Positions 51,530 to 60,545 of a stretch of DNA of 64,000 nucleotides are shown piece by piece. The DNA comes from Paenibacillus sp. UNC451MF (GTDB taxonomy: Bacteria; Bacillota; Bacilli; Paenibacillales; NBRC-103111), in assembly GCF_000686845.1 (NCBI RefSeq), contig NZ_KK366024.1, positions 151,261 to 215,260 of the forward strand. Direction: 5' to 3'. Made by a program: the position numbers and the translations under genes. The first letter of the stretch is position 1, and every line of letters starts with the position of its first letter. The notes beneath the pieces were generated by a model, which made no database searches, was not told where the DNA came from, and was given only the letters and a program-made list of their open reading frames with translations.

Positions 51530-52957
51530 ATGTCTCAAGCGTATGTTTTACCTAGAAGCAGGCCGGAATCCGTTGGAGTCTCTCCATCTGCGGTGATGGA
51601 TTTCTTGGAAGCTGCTGATTCCACTCAAATGGGGCTTCATAGCTTCATGCTGCTGCGTCATGGTCAAGTGGCTGCTGAAGCAAGCTGGGCTCCATATAAA
51701 GCTGAGCATAAGCATATGATGTTCTCACTGAGTAAGAGCTTTACATCAACGGCAATCGGCTTAGCTGTTGCGGAAGGGTATTTAACGTTAGATGATACGG
51801 TTATCAGCTTTTTCCCGGATAAAAAGCTTCAAGTGAGCGGGCATTTAAACAAACTGCGAGTAAGGCATTTATTGTCTATGTCCACAGGACACGAGCATGA
51901 TACGATGAAGCTCCTATGGGATTCTCCCGATAAGGACTGGGTTCAAGCCTTCTTGAACATCCCGATCGTATATGAGCCGGGTACGCACTTTGTATATAAC
52001 AGCGGTGCGAGCTACATGCTGTCTGCTATAGTACAGAAAGTAACAGGACAAAGACTCTTGGATTACTTGCAGCCAAGGCTGTTGCAGCCGTTGGGAATTG
52101 AAGGTGCAACATGGGAAGCTTGCCCTAAAGGCATCAATACCGGAGGCTGGGGGCTAAGCATTACAGTGGAGCACATAGCACTCTTCGGCCAATTGTATTT
52201 GCAAAAAGGAGTGTGGAACGGGACTAGGCTGCTGTCGGAAGTGTGGGTTGAGGAGGCTACATCCTTACAAGTACAAAATGGAGTGGACGAAGAAAGCGAT
52301 TGGAAGCAAGGGTACGGTTTTCAATTTTGGATGTGTCGTCATGGGGCTTATAGGGGAGATGGCGCCTTTGGGCAATTTTGCATCGTGATACCGGAACAGG
52401 ATGTCGTTATTGCGATGACCTCTGGTGTGAAGAAGCTTCAGCCTGTTCTTGATCTGGTATGGACTCACTTGCTGCCTGGCTTTTCGAATCAGCCGACATC
52501 TCTTAATGATGAAGCATACGAATCACTGCAGCAAATGAGCAGGTCTCTTGCTTACAAGCCTTTGAGCTCGGCAGTCCCAGTCACGTTGACGGCCGAAGTA
52601 TCGGGCAAACGATTTGTATTTGAACCTAACGAATTGAATTTTAAGACAGCCATGTTTGAGTTTGCAGAAAATGAATGTGTTGCAACGTATTGGAATCAAA
52701 AGGGAGAGGATCAAGTCCGCTGCGGAATCAACTATTGGATTGAAGGCAGGACGAACATTACTCGACCGGCTGCCCATGTTGCTGCAAGCGGAAGGTGGCT
52801 TTCTACGGATACCTTTGAAATGGAATGGAGATATGTTACGACTCCTTTTATAGATAGGGTGACGTGCAGATTCGATGAGAATCTCGTTCAAGTTGAGCTT
52901 TTGCGGCTTCCGAATGGTCCTGAAGAGCCAATGAAGCTCGAAGCCAGATGGGAATAA
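51530..52957 (+). CDS. Beta-lactamase-fold serine hydrolase
   Basis: A 475-residue class C/penicillin-binding-like hydrolase. The SxxK nucleophile motif appears as Ser66-Leu-Ser-Lys69 in MMFSLSKSFTS, and the second motif as Tyr156-Asn in FVYNSGASYML. No signal peptide, so cytosolic, unlike true beta-lactamases. It is related to the EstB/6-aminohexanoate-hydrolase type, with an added C-terminal beta domain (about 345-475). It is probably an esterase, amidase or peptidase. AAAGGAGTG precedes ATG. An M3 peptidase gene follows 27 bp later, suggesting a peptide-processing unit. Confidence 0.88.
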   Translation: MSQAYVLPRSRPESVGVSPSAVMDFLEAADSTQMGLHSFMLLRHGQVAAEASWAPYKAEHKHMMFSLSKSFTSTAIGLAVAEGYLTLDDTVISFFPDKKLQVSGHLNKLRVRHLLSMSTGHEHDTMKLLWDSPDKDWVQAFLNIPIVYEPGTHFVYNSGASYMLSAIVQKVTGQRLLDYLQPRLLQPLGIEGATWEACPKGINTGGWGLSITVEHIALFGQLYLQKGVWNGTRLLSEVWVEEATSLQVQNGVDEESDWKQGYGFQFWMCRHGAYRGDGAFGQFCIVIPEQDVVIAMTSGVKKLQPVLDLVWTHLLPGFSNQPTSLNDEAYESLQQMSRSLAYKPLSSAVPVTLTAEVSGKRFVFEPNELNFKTAMFEFAENECVATYWNQKGEDQVRCGINYWIEGRTNITRPAAHVAASGRWLSTDTFEMEWRYVTTPFIDRVTCRFDENLVQVELLRLPNGPEEPMKLEARWE

Positions 52958-52984
52958 CGATACCAATAGAAGGAAGGTCGAAGG

Positions 52985-54676
52985 ATGAAATTTCAAGATT
53001 ATATCTACGAACGCCCGGATATGGAGCAATTTCGCCGTCAATTCACCGATTTGATTGCAGAATTTAATGCTGCTGCATCGTTTGAAGAGCAGGATGCGAC
53101 TATGGATGCTATCAATGCGGCTCGCAGAGAGGTTTCTTCCATGCTTACAATTGCCAGAATAAGGCATTCCATCAATACGATGGACCCTTTTTATAAAGGG
53201 GAGCAGGATTACATAGATGAGCAGTCGCCTGTCTATCAAGGCTTAATTACGGATTACTACAAATCGTTAGCTGCTTCAAAGTTCCGCCCTCAGCTGGAAG
53301 CTAAATGGGGAAGACAGCTGTTCTCTACAGCGGAGCTGTCTCAAAAAACGTTCAACCCGAGCATCGTAGAAGATCTGAAGGAAGAGAACAAAAAGTCAAG
53401 TGAATACGTTAAATTGGTTGCTTCCGCCAAGATAGAGTTTGACGGACAGGAGCGTACGCTGTCTCAGCTAGCACCGTTCATGCAGTCAACGGATCGAGAT
53501 ACTCGAAAAAGAGCTACAGATGCGCGGTATTCGTTCTTCGAGGCGAATGAAACGGAAATCGATAATATATATGATCATCTGGTGCGTCTTCGTACAAAAA
53601 TAGCACAGAAGCTGGGTTACCGAAATTTTATCGAATTAGGCTATGCTCGCATGAATCGGACAGATTACGGTCCTGAGCAAGTAGCCGAGTTCCGCAAGCA
53701 AGTACTGGAGCATATCGTTCCGGCAGCTTCGGAGCTGAGCGAGCGCAGGCGTATCCGTCTTGGTCTTGATTCTCTTCGCTACTATGATGGATTATCGTAC
53801 TTGACCGGAAACCCGAAGCCGAAAGGTGATCCAGAATGGATCGTACAGCAAGCAAAAGTCATGTACTCTGAAATGTCTCCTGAAACGGATGAATTTTTCA
53901 GATTCATGCTGGATAATGGATTGATGGATTTGGAGAGCAAGCCGGGTAAGCGTGTCGGCGGGTACTGTACATACATCGGGACGCATAAAGCGCCTTTCAT
54001 ATTTTCCAACTTTAATGGAACCTCGCATGATGTCGATGTACTGACACATGAAGCGGGGCATGCTTTCCAAGCTTACATGAGCCGAGATTTAGCGGTTCCC
54101 GAATATTTGCATCCGACACTTGACGCCTGCGAGATTCACTCGATGAGTATGGAGTTCCTGGCTTGGCCTTGGGTAGATTCCTTCTTCAAGGAGGATACGG
54201 ACAAATACAAGTTCTCCCACTTGGGAAGTGCGATAACGTTCATTCCGTATGGAGTTGCAGTAGATGAGTTTCAACATGTCATTTACGAGAATCCGGGAAT
54301 GACCCCAGCAGAAAGAAAGCAAGCTTGGCGTGAGATTGAACGCAAGTATGTGCCAAGCCGAGTATACGATGACATGCCGTTTTTGGAGCGGGGAGGATTC
54401 TGGCATCAGCAGCAGCATATTTTCAAAAGCCCATTCTACTATATTGACTATACGCTTGCACAGATCTGCTCCTTGCAGTATTGGAAGCATGCAAATGATG
54501 ACCGTGAATCCGCATGGGCCAGCTACTTGAAGCTGTGCCGCGCCGGCGGCAGTGAGTCGTTCACTCAACTGGTGAAACTTGCCGGGCTACGCTCACCGTT
54601 CGAGGAGGGCTGCATTGCTCCAATCATTGGTGATATCCGAGCTTGGCTTAACGGTATAGACGATACGCTGCTCTAA
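52985..54676 (+). CDS. M3 family oligoendopeptidase
   Basis: A 563-residue cytosolic zinc metallopeptidase of the PepF/thimet type with the motif HEAGH (His355, Glu356, His359) followed by the distant zinc ligand in HSMSMEF. The mostly helical fold buries a channel, restricting it to short peptides. AAGGTCGAAGG precedes ATG 52985. It is the second gene after the serine hydrolase and is followed by a terminator, so the two may form an intracellular peptide-degradation operon. Confidence 0.94.
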   Translation: MKFQDYIYERPDMEQFRRQFTDLIAEFNAAASFEEQDATMDAINAARREVSSMLTIARIRHSINTMDPFYKGEQDYIDEQSPVYQGLITDYYKSLAASKFRPQLEAKWGRQLFSTAELSQKTFNPSIVEDLKEENKKSSEYVKLVASAKIEFDGQERTLSQLAPFMQSTDRDTRKRATDARYSFFEANETEIDNIYDHLVRLRTKIAQKLGYRNFIELGYARMNRTDYGPEQVAEFRKQVLEHIVPAASELSERRRIRLGLDSLRYYDGLSYLTGNPKPKGDPEWIVQQAKVMYSEMSPETDEFFRFMLDNGLMDLESKPGKRVGGYCTYIGTHKAPFIFSNFNGTSHDVDVLTHEAGHAFQAYMSRDLAVPEYLHPTLDACEIHSMSMEFLAWPWVDSFFKEDTDKYKFSHLGSAITFIPYGVAVDEFQHVIYENPGMTPAERKQAWREIERKYVPSRVYDDMPFLERGGFWHQQQHIFKSPFYYIDYTLAQICSLQYWKHANDDRESAWASYLKLCRAGGSESFTQLVKLAGLRSPFEEGCIAPIIGDIRAWLNGIDDTLL

Positions 54677-54706
54677 GGCAATGATCATGTGACGGAGATT
54701 CCATAT

Positions 54707-54751
54707 AAACACAGGATGAAGCTGCCGTGGCGGCTTTGTCTTGTGTTTTTT
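54707..54751 (+). terminator. Terminator after the M3 peptidase gene
   Basis: AAACACA, GA and GCTGCCG elements pair with CGGC, TC and TGTGTTT in a long interrupted stem, then six T residues. Confidence 0.7.
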
Positions 54752-54789
54752 CCTGCACAGGGAGTAAATGAACGAGAACCTATGGGAAA

Positions 54790-56433
54790 ATGAGGGGAAT
54801 TGGAGTGGGAGTTACGGTAAGCGAAGCATTACAATTCGGCGGCCTTGCTTCTTGTAAAGTAGTCGCTGGAGAGAGCGGACTTGTCCGTACGATCGAGTCC
54901 ATTACGGTCATGGAAGTGCCTGACGTCATTCAATGGCTGAATGGGAAAGTACTGCTTCTGACCAGTCTGTATTCTATTAAGGACGATGAAGAAGCAATTC
55001 GCATGCTGGTTCCACAATTAGCTGCGGCAGGGAGTACGGCTCTGGCTATTAAAACTCAAACCTACATGTCCGAAATCCCTCTAACTATTATCGAGGCAGG
55101 CAATCGACTGGGTTTTCCGATTATTGAGATACCAAGTGAAACTGCTTATTTGGATATTATGACACCACTGATGACGCTTATCCTAAAGAGATCTGACACT
55201 GGAAGCGAGCAGCTGGAAGCTTTCTTCCAATGGATAAAAGAACTAGCTCTGGGAGGTAAAGGGATTGCAGCCCTAATTGAGGCAGTAGAACAAATGACGG
55301 GTAATCTCATTACAGTGGGGTCCGAGATATCTGCGTTTGAGTGGTTCAAAGGAATGTCAGTCACACCTCTTTCACGCGTGCAACACAATGAATTAAAAGT
55401 CGCCAAGCGGCCTATTAGAATGATGCGTATGCTGAATGATACGTGGACACCTTGCATCATTTCTCCTTTGCTTTTAAATGATGAGCTATGGGGAGATGTC
55501 ACTTGCTGGCAGACGTCAAGGGAGTTCAGGGAGCAGGATTTTCAAGTCATGGATCGGACCATGATGTTAATTGCAATGGAATTTCTTAAAGAGAAAACCA
55601 AGTTGGATCTAGAGCAAACATACAAAAATCATTTTTTGACGGAACTGCTTTTAAGCAAACGATTGGATCTCTCTGAAGTGCTGGAGAAAGGTAAAATGTT
55701 CGGTTGGGATTTTTCAAAAAGCTATCAGGTGGTCTGCTTTCATATACCGACTGAAGAAGGGGCTTCCGAACGTAAAGGCAGATTATTGCTAAAGCTGAAT
55801 TCCTTGTTCTGCTTCGATACTTCGGATGCGATTGTGACTTACGTCAAAGAGCTGGTGGTTGTGCTTCTACCCAGGACCGATGTAAATAATTTCGAGTTCC
55901 CTTACGCGACGGACCCCGATAAAGAGGCAATAAGAAATAAAATGGATAAAATCCGCCATGAGTTAAGTAAAGAAGTTGACGATGACTTGATCCAAGTAGG
56001 GATTGGACGTTTTTATAAAGGGCTTGAAGGTATACATAAAGGCTATTCAGAAGCGGTTAAGGCTTTGAAGTTGGGAACACCTTGGACGAACCTCAGCTCT
56101 GTACATTTTGAAGACCTGGGTGTTTATCGGGTGTTGAATTCAGTACAGGATCAAGCGGAGCTTGCAGCCTTTCATTCAGAAACGATAGGCAAGCTTAAAA
56201 CTTATGATACCGTTCATGAAGCGGAATTATTGACCACACTGAAGCATTTTTTTGAAAATGATGCATCTACAACTGATACGGCGAAAAATCTCTTCGTGCA
56301 CATTAATACAATAAAATACCGGCTTAACAAAATCGAACAAGTAACAGGATACAGCGTTCATAATGCCGAACAGCGTTTGCTGCTCCATCTCGGACTGAAA
56401 ATACACTTCATGCTGGAGGCTGAGAGGCAATAG
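54790..56433 (+). CDS. PucR family transcriptional regulator
   Basis: A 547-residue regulator: an N-terminal PucR domain (about 8-135, including TVMEVPDVIQWLNGKVLLLTSLYSI), a middle GGDEF-like/CdaR region (about 310-425) and a C-terminal HTH_30 domain ending DTAKNLFVHINTIKYRLNKIEQVTGY. PucR proteins control purine, polyamine or amino-acid use. No metabolic target is adjacent apart from pyrE downstream. ATG 54790 lacks an obvious ribosome site; GTG 54805, 6 nt after AGGGGA, may be the true start. Confidence 0.9.
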   Translation: MRGIGVGVTVSEALQFGGLASCKVVAGESGLVRTIESITVMEVPDVIQWLNGKVLLLTSLYSIKDDEEAIRMLVPQLAAAGSTALAIKTQTYMSEIPLTIIEAGNRLGFPIIEIPSETAYLDIMTPLMTLILKRSDTGSEQLEAFFQWIKELALGGKGIAALIEAVEQMTGNLITVGSEISAFEWFKGMSVTPLSRVQHNELKVAKRPIRMMRMLNDTWTPCIISPLLLNDELWGDVTCWQTSREFREQDFQVMDRTMMLIAMEFLKEKTKLDLEQTYKNHFLTELLLSKRLDLSEVLEKGKMFGWDFSKSYQVVCFHIPTEEGASERKGRLLLKLNSLFCFDTSDAIVTYVKELVVVLLPRTDVNNFEFPYATDPDKEAIRNKMDKIRHELSKEVDDDLIQVGIGRFYKGLEGIHKGYSEAVKALKLGTPWTNLSSVHFEDLGVYRVLNSVQDQAELAAFHSETIGKLKTYDTVHEAELLTTLKHFFENDASTTDTAKNLFVHINTIKYRLNKIEQVTGYSVHNAEQRLLLHLGLKIHFMLEAERQ

Positions 56434-56435
56434 CC

Positions 56436-56458
56436 AAACCGACGAAAGTCGGTTTTTT
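56436..56458 (+). terminator. Terminator after the PucR gene
   Basis: AAACCGAC pairs with GTCGGTTT across a GAAA tetraloop, followed by T residues. Confidence 0.88.
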
Positions 56459-56546
56459 ATTTTGTCTTTTTGTATATATTCATATGATCTTGTTCTCGAT
56501 ATGATGGCTGATAGTGTAAGACAAATGATGAGGAGGCTCATATCAA

Positions 56547-57071
56547 ATGAACAAGCTGGAATTGGAAAAAGCGATTTACCATGCAGCGCAATTAACTGGC
56601 AGTTTCAAGTTAAGATCAGGTCAAGTATCCAACCATTATTTCGACAAGTTTCAATTCGAATCTGATCCGCGGCTATTGTCTGAAATCGCTCAAAATCTTA
56701 AGCATCTGGTGCCGAGCAACACCGAGATCATTGCAGGGATAGAAATGGGCGCTATTCCCATAGCGACGGCTTTATCACTAGCAACAGGTATTCCGGCTGT
56801 ATTCGTAAGAAAACAAGCGAAGGCTTATGGAACCTGCAAACTAGCCGAGGGTGCAGACATATCAGGGAAACAGGTCTGTATTATTGAAGACATCGTCACG
56901 ACGGGAGGGCAAATCATTCAAAGCGCAAGGGAGCTTGCGCGCTATGGGGCAATATTAAAGACAGTTCTTTGTGTAATCGAGAGAGATCCGCGAGGTAGGA
57001 TCAATCTGGAAAATGAACATTTGGAACTGCTGTCGCTTTTTCATATGGATCATTCCATACCGCAACAATAA
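56547..57071 (+). CDS. pyrE: Orotate phosphoribosyltransferase, short form
   Basis: A 174-residue type I phosphoribosyltransferase. It has LRSGQVSNHYFDKFQFESDP at the N-terminus, IAGIEMGAIPIATALSLATG, VRKQAKAYGTCKLAEG and the PRPP loop VCIIEDIVTTGGQI. It adds orotate to PRPP to make OMP in pyrimidine synthesis. It is shorter than the usual 200-215 residues of Bacillus PyrE and stands apart from other pyr genes, so it may be a second, archaeal-like OPRT or a salvage enzyme. AGGAGG precedes ATG. Confidence 0.8.
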   Translation: MNKLELEKAIYHAAQLTGSFKLRSGQVSNHYFDKFQFESDPRLLSEIAQNLKHLVPSNTEIIAGIEMGAIPIATALSLATGIPAVFVRKQAKAYGTCKLAEGADISGKQVCIIEDIVTTGGQIIQSARELARYGAILKTVLCVIERDPRGRINLENEHLELLSLFHMDHSIPQQ

Positions 57072-57155
57072 TAGTCATTTAGTGACAACGGGATTCGAGC
57101 GTATTTTTAATAGATTGCTGATAGAATAAGAGCAAATAGATTCATAGGAGGACTG

Positions 57156-57425
57156 ATGGGGATGCCGGAGCTGTATGGAGTGTATGCTGTAGCTGCTGGA
57201 TTAATAGGCATTATGTTGATTCTATGTATCGATATCGTGAGAAAAAATAAGGAAATTCTCGAGTTGTTCACGAAAAAAGAGAGCAAGCCGCCTATAGCGG
57301 CAGTAAATCAGGATAAAGTGCCCGTCTATCCCCTCTATATCGATTGCTCTTCTGATCTAATTAAAAATCAAAATAGCTTTGAAATTCCTGATGATCATCC
57401 AATGACAGTAAAGCAAGGTGCCTGA
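57156..57425 (+). CDS. Small single-pass membrane protein
   Basis: An 89-residue protein with one membrane helix near the N-terminus (about 8-30, VYAVAAGLIGIMLILCIDIV), a basic stop-transfer RKNKE and a cytoplasmic tail of 55 residues containing one Cys. AGGAGG lies 4 nt before ATG 57156; ATG 57162 is an alternative. No family recognised. A terminator follows at 57465. Confidence 0.6.
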   Translation: MGMPELYGVYAVAAGLIGIMLILCIDIVRKNKEILELFTKKESKPPIAAVNQDKVPVYPLYIDCSSDLIKNQNSFEIPDDHPMTVKQGA

Positions 57426-57464
57426 TTAAGCAAGTACACAAGCACATCTTGAATAATGTGAAAA

Positions 57465-57493
57465 AAAGCCCTGGCTTATAGCCAAGGGCTTTA
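57465..57493. terminator. Bidirectional terminator
   Basis: AAAGCCCT and GGC pair with GCC and AGGGCTTT. It separates the plus-strand small membrane gene from the convergent SLH gene. Confidence 0.85.
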
Positions 57494-57510
57494 GTGTTGT
57501 TAACAATTCG

Positions 57511-59136
57511 TTATTGCTTCCGTACGGTTACATCTGCATAAGCGCGTTTGTCGTTGAATGAGGAGAATATTAATGTGAATTTGGTTACGTTGCCTGTGAT
57601 TTGTACGTTACCGGACTTATCGATTGCTACAGTGCCTACAGGTCCGTTCGCTGGATCTCCGGAAATATCTTCAGTGATGAAGTAAGTATTCAATGCAAAA
57701 TTGTATTTAGCAATTTCGTTCTGTTCATATTCCGTTCCATAGTTATCGGTAACCTTCAAATCCATTTCCTCAAATGCGTTGAATTGACTGCTATAAACTC
57801 CGTTCGTAACAGTTGCGTAGGCAGTAATTGAAGTATCTCGAGCTTCTACTGATTGTGCAGTAAAAGCTTCATTCTTGACGTTCACAGGAATGGATATTTG
57901 CTTAACATCTCCGCTAATCGTCGTATAAGTTACAGATATCGTAGCTGTTCCGACTTTGTCTCCAAGAATATATCCCTTGTGATCGGATGACACCGCAACT
58001 TTGACAACGTTCGGATTGGATGAAGTTATAGTTTGAATAAGCCCAGGTGTTGATACTTCCTCACCAGAGGAATTGGTCACGGTAATTTCCACTTCTTTAG
58101 CGAACTTGCTCAAAGTAGGGTCTTCTGCATCGGCCTTCGTAGCAGAACCGTTAGTTCCTGTTGCTGAATTCGTCAATCCACTATCTATGACACTAGTTAA
58201 TTCATAGGATTCGGGAGTAAAGTAAGTGTAATTACTTGTTGTCGAAGAAGTACCTGCGGTAAAGGTACCCGTTGCTGTCTTAACGGAGGAGCTGTCCAGA
58301 CCGCCCAGCGTGACGGTATAACTACCGTTCGTCATTTTTACATCACCCGTTAATGTCAATGTAGCAGAATTGTTATCTGTTGACCATGTGGTGTTTGTTG
58401 AAATAACAGATCCCTCTTTACTAAGAGTTAAAGTCGCTTTCGAGGTATCTACTGCTTTGTCGAGTGTGACTTTAACCACTTGATCTCCTGATGCTTGAAC
58501 AGAAGCTATGGAAACTTGCTTATTCTCTACTGATGGTGAAGTAGGGAGTGAGCCATAGGCACCTACAACAAGGTCTGCACGAGTTGCAACAGCATCCCCG
58601 GCTTTATCTGCCGGATGGATATTAGCATCTTTGGCTTGATTTACTGCATCTGCGAACCATGGAGTACCTGTTGTATTGACGGTTTTGCCCAAGCCTTTGA
58701 GGAAAACGGTATCCAATTGCCCAACCGTCACATTCTCACCAGGAGCGAAGGTTGTATCTGTCATTCCATCGATGAGTCCTGCCTTCTTAGCGGCTTCGAT
58801 ATAAGGGATAGCCCAGCCATTAGCGGGATCATCTGAATGAACATCTGTGAAGCTGGAGGTTTGAATGGTTGCATCTACTTTTAATCCGAACACAAGAGAG
58901 GCTACTTTTGCGAATTGAGCTCTGGTCATGTTTTGGGAAATGCCGAAGCTGTCCTCCGAGACGCCTTCAAAAATACCTTTGGCCAGTAGTGTATCTAATT
59001 TTGTTTTGAGTCCTGCTTCCACGTTAGTTAGATCTTTATAATCGGAAGTGGTTTTCGTTGTATTTGCCATTGCCGTCGAAGATAGCATAGTGAGAGCCAC
59101 AGCAGCAGTGGTAATCAAGGTTAAGCTCTTTTTCAT
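57511..59136 (-). CDS. SLH-domain surface protein with Ig-like domains
   Basis: A 541-residue exported protein. A signal peptide (about 1-24, cleaved near AMANTTK) is followed by three SLH repeats (about 30-195; units such as FTDVHSDDPANGWAIPYIEAAKKAGLI and WFADAVNQAKDANIH). These attach it to secondary cell-wall polymer. Two Ig-like/bacterial-invasin-type beta domains follow (about 205-540, including VSIASVQASGDQVVKVTLDKAVD). It looks like an S-layer or S-layer-associated protein. ATG 59136 follows GGAGG; the TTG at 59154 lies inside that site. Confidence 0.88.
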   Translation of the reverse strand: MKKSLTLITTAAVALTMLSSTAMANTTKTTSDYKDLTNVEAGLKTKLDTLLAKGIFEGVSEDSFGISQNMTRAQFAKVASLVFGLKVDATIQTSSFTDVHSDDPANGWAIPYIEAAKKAGLIDGMTDTTFAPGENVTVGQLDTVFLKGLGKTVNTTGTPWFADAVNQAKDANIHPADKAGDAVATRADLVVGAYGSLPTSPSVENKQVSIASVQASGDQVVKVTLDKAVDTSKATLTLSKEGSVISTNTTWSTDNNSATLTLTGDVKMTNGSYTVTLGGLDSSSVKTATGTFTAGTSSTTSNYTYFTPESYELTSVIDSGLTNSATGTNGSATKADAEDPTLSKFAKEVEITVTNSSGEEVSTPGLIQTITSSNPNVVKVAVSSDHKGYILGDKVGTATISVTYTTISGDVKQISIPVNVKNEAFTAQSVEARDTSITAYATVTNGVYSSQFNAFEEMDLKVTDNYGTEYEQNEIAKYNFALNTYFITEDISGDPANGPVGTVAIDKSGNVQITGNVTKFTLIFSSFNDKRAYADVTVRKQ

Positions 59137-59470
59137 ATAAGGTGATTCCTCCAATAAGAATAGTAAAAAGATTATCTACTAGTTTAAATGATACTATTAG
59201 TTTCGATCAAATGCCAACTCTTTTGGTGTGTGGTAAAATATAGAATTGATGTAAGTGAAGGAGGAGAACTTGAATCATATCGTATCATTATTTTGTAAAG
59301 ATTGATAAACAATCGAGAGAGATGTTTAAGGATTCTCTCTCAAGAATTTGTGCTAAAACTTGGTTTAGTAGCATCAGCTATTTTTTATTGTTCAAAATTA
59401 TTTACTAATAAGATATTCAAGAGATAATAAAAAATCAGTTTTGTGATATGGAAGAAGGGATGATGACTAA
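59137..59470. other. Intergenic region with a strong ribosome site and hairpin
   Basis: No gene longer than 60 codons. AAGGAGGAG at about 59257 precedes a TTG-initiated 11-codon frame (59270-59305), and an 8-bp GAGAGAGA/TCTCTCTC hairpin follows at 59315-59341 without a T-tail. It could be a leader or the trace of a deleted gene at the edge of the accessory island. Confidence 0.4.
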
Positions 59471-59668
59471 ATGGAACAGTGGGAATATAAAACTATTAAG
59501 TTCTTTACAAAAGGTTTCTTCACAGGCGGCAAATTGGATTTAAATGAATTTGATGGAGAACTTAACACAATGGGTGCACAAGGATGGGAATTAATTTCTT
59601 GTTTCGATACTAGCCAGCACCAAGGCTCTTCAAAGGAAGTCATCTGTGTATTTAAACGAAAGAAATAA
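59471..59668 (+). CDS. DUF4177 domain protein
   Basis: A 65-residue protein beginning EQWEYKTIKF, with GWELISCF in the middle and a final VICVFKRKK. This is the DUF4177 pattern, a small beta-sheet fold of unknown role found near phage or defence genes in many bacteria. GGAAGAAGGGATG precedes ATG. It is the first gene of the AT-rich accessory cluster. Confidence 0.8.
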   Translation: MEQWEYKTIKFFTKGFFTGGKLDLNEFDGELNTMGAQGWELISCFDTSQHQGSSKEVICVFKRKK

Positions 59669-59699
59669 AGCCAATGTCAAACTCATGAGGAATAGGAAC

Positions 59700-59846
59700 A
59701 TGGCTGAGATAAACAATATCGCTGATGTATTTCACAATCTGCCAGAGTTACTAGTCAACAGATCAGAGGACTTTGATGAAGAATCGTTCTGGGATTATAT
59801 GAGAAAGAGACTACCAGATAAATATGTTGCTGAAGTTTATATATAG
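59700..59846 (+). CDS. 48-residue hypothetical protein
   Basis: An acidic small protein starting MAEINNIADVFHNLPELLVN and ending LPDKYVAEVYI. GAGGAATAGG precedes ATG 59700; the longer frame from 59646 overlaps the DUF4177 gene without a start signal. No family recognised. It lies between the DUF4177 and Imm33-like genes in tight order, so it is probably part of the same transcript. Confidence 0.5.
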   Translation: MAEINNIADVFHNLPELLVNRSEDFDEESFWDYMRKRLPDKYVAEVYI

Positions 59847-59864
59847 AGGAGAGAATGATCTATT

Positions 59865-60494
59865 ATGACATGGAAACTTGATAATGTGATTGAACTTCAT
59901 AGAGAAGCACCCTACACTTTTTATCTTCCAAGTGAGCACATTATAGAACAACTTAAAGCAGGGGATTTGGTTAAGTTAATTTTTCTGTCTGATGTGCCCT
60001 TAGAAAATGGTTATGAAGGAGAAAGAATGTGGGTAGAAATTATTGAACGAACTGAATTAGACTTCCGCGGCAAGTTAGCGAATCAGCCTTTTTATCTTAA
60101 ATCTTTACAGCATGGAGACAGCATTACTTTTAAATCCATACATATTTGCAACACCCAATTAGATGAACCATATTCAAAAGAGATGGCCTATTACTTTGAT
60201 AATAAGGTAACAGTGAGTAATGACGTATTATTAAGGAATGAGTTCAACTTCATGTTGAGATTTGAACCAGATAATGAGAGCGACTTAGGATGGGTCTTCT
60301 TCAGTGGACATGAACAAGATGATTTTAATTCTGATTCTAATAATTTTCAATTCATTTCAGTAGGAAAGATGCTAAATATAGATGATTCAATTTTAGAGTT
60401 TCTTAGTGATACCATACCATGTGCCTATGAGAGAGATACAGATTCGAAAAAGTTACTCAAAATTGAAAATTATGATTTTAGTATTCATGAATAA
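59865..60494 (+). CDS. Imm33-like (DUF2185) immunity-family protein
   Basis: A 209-residue cytosolic protein. Its last 80 residues match the Imm33/DUF2185 pattern: LGWVFFSGHEQDDFNSDSNNFQF, VGKMLNIDDSILEFLSD and a closing AYERD. The N-terminal 100 residues resemble a DUF2314-like beta fold (EGERMWVEIIERTELDFRGKLAN). Imm33 proteins are predicted immunity partners of polymorphic toxins. No toxin gene is seen here, so it may be an orphan. AGAGGAGAG precedes ATG. Confidence 0.7.
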   Translation: MTWKLDNVIELHREAPYTFYLPSEHIIEQLKAGDLVKLIFLSDVPLENGYEGERMWVEIIERTELDFRGKLANQPFYLKSLQHGDSITFKSIHICNTQLDEPYSKEMAYYFDNKVTVSNDVLLRNEFNFMLRFEPDNESDLGWVFFSGHEQDDFNSDSNNFQFISVGKMLNIDDSILEFLSDTIPCAYERDTDSKKLLKIENYDFSIHE

Positions 60495-60545
60495 AAATTT
60501 TATAAATGCATAAAAAAGATAATTTTAATGGGAGATGAAAAACTG

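Noticed and set aside
59646-59699. Upstream start for the 48-residue island protein
   Set aside because: It lies inside the end of the DUF4177 gene and has no ribosome site; ATG 59700 has one.
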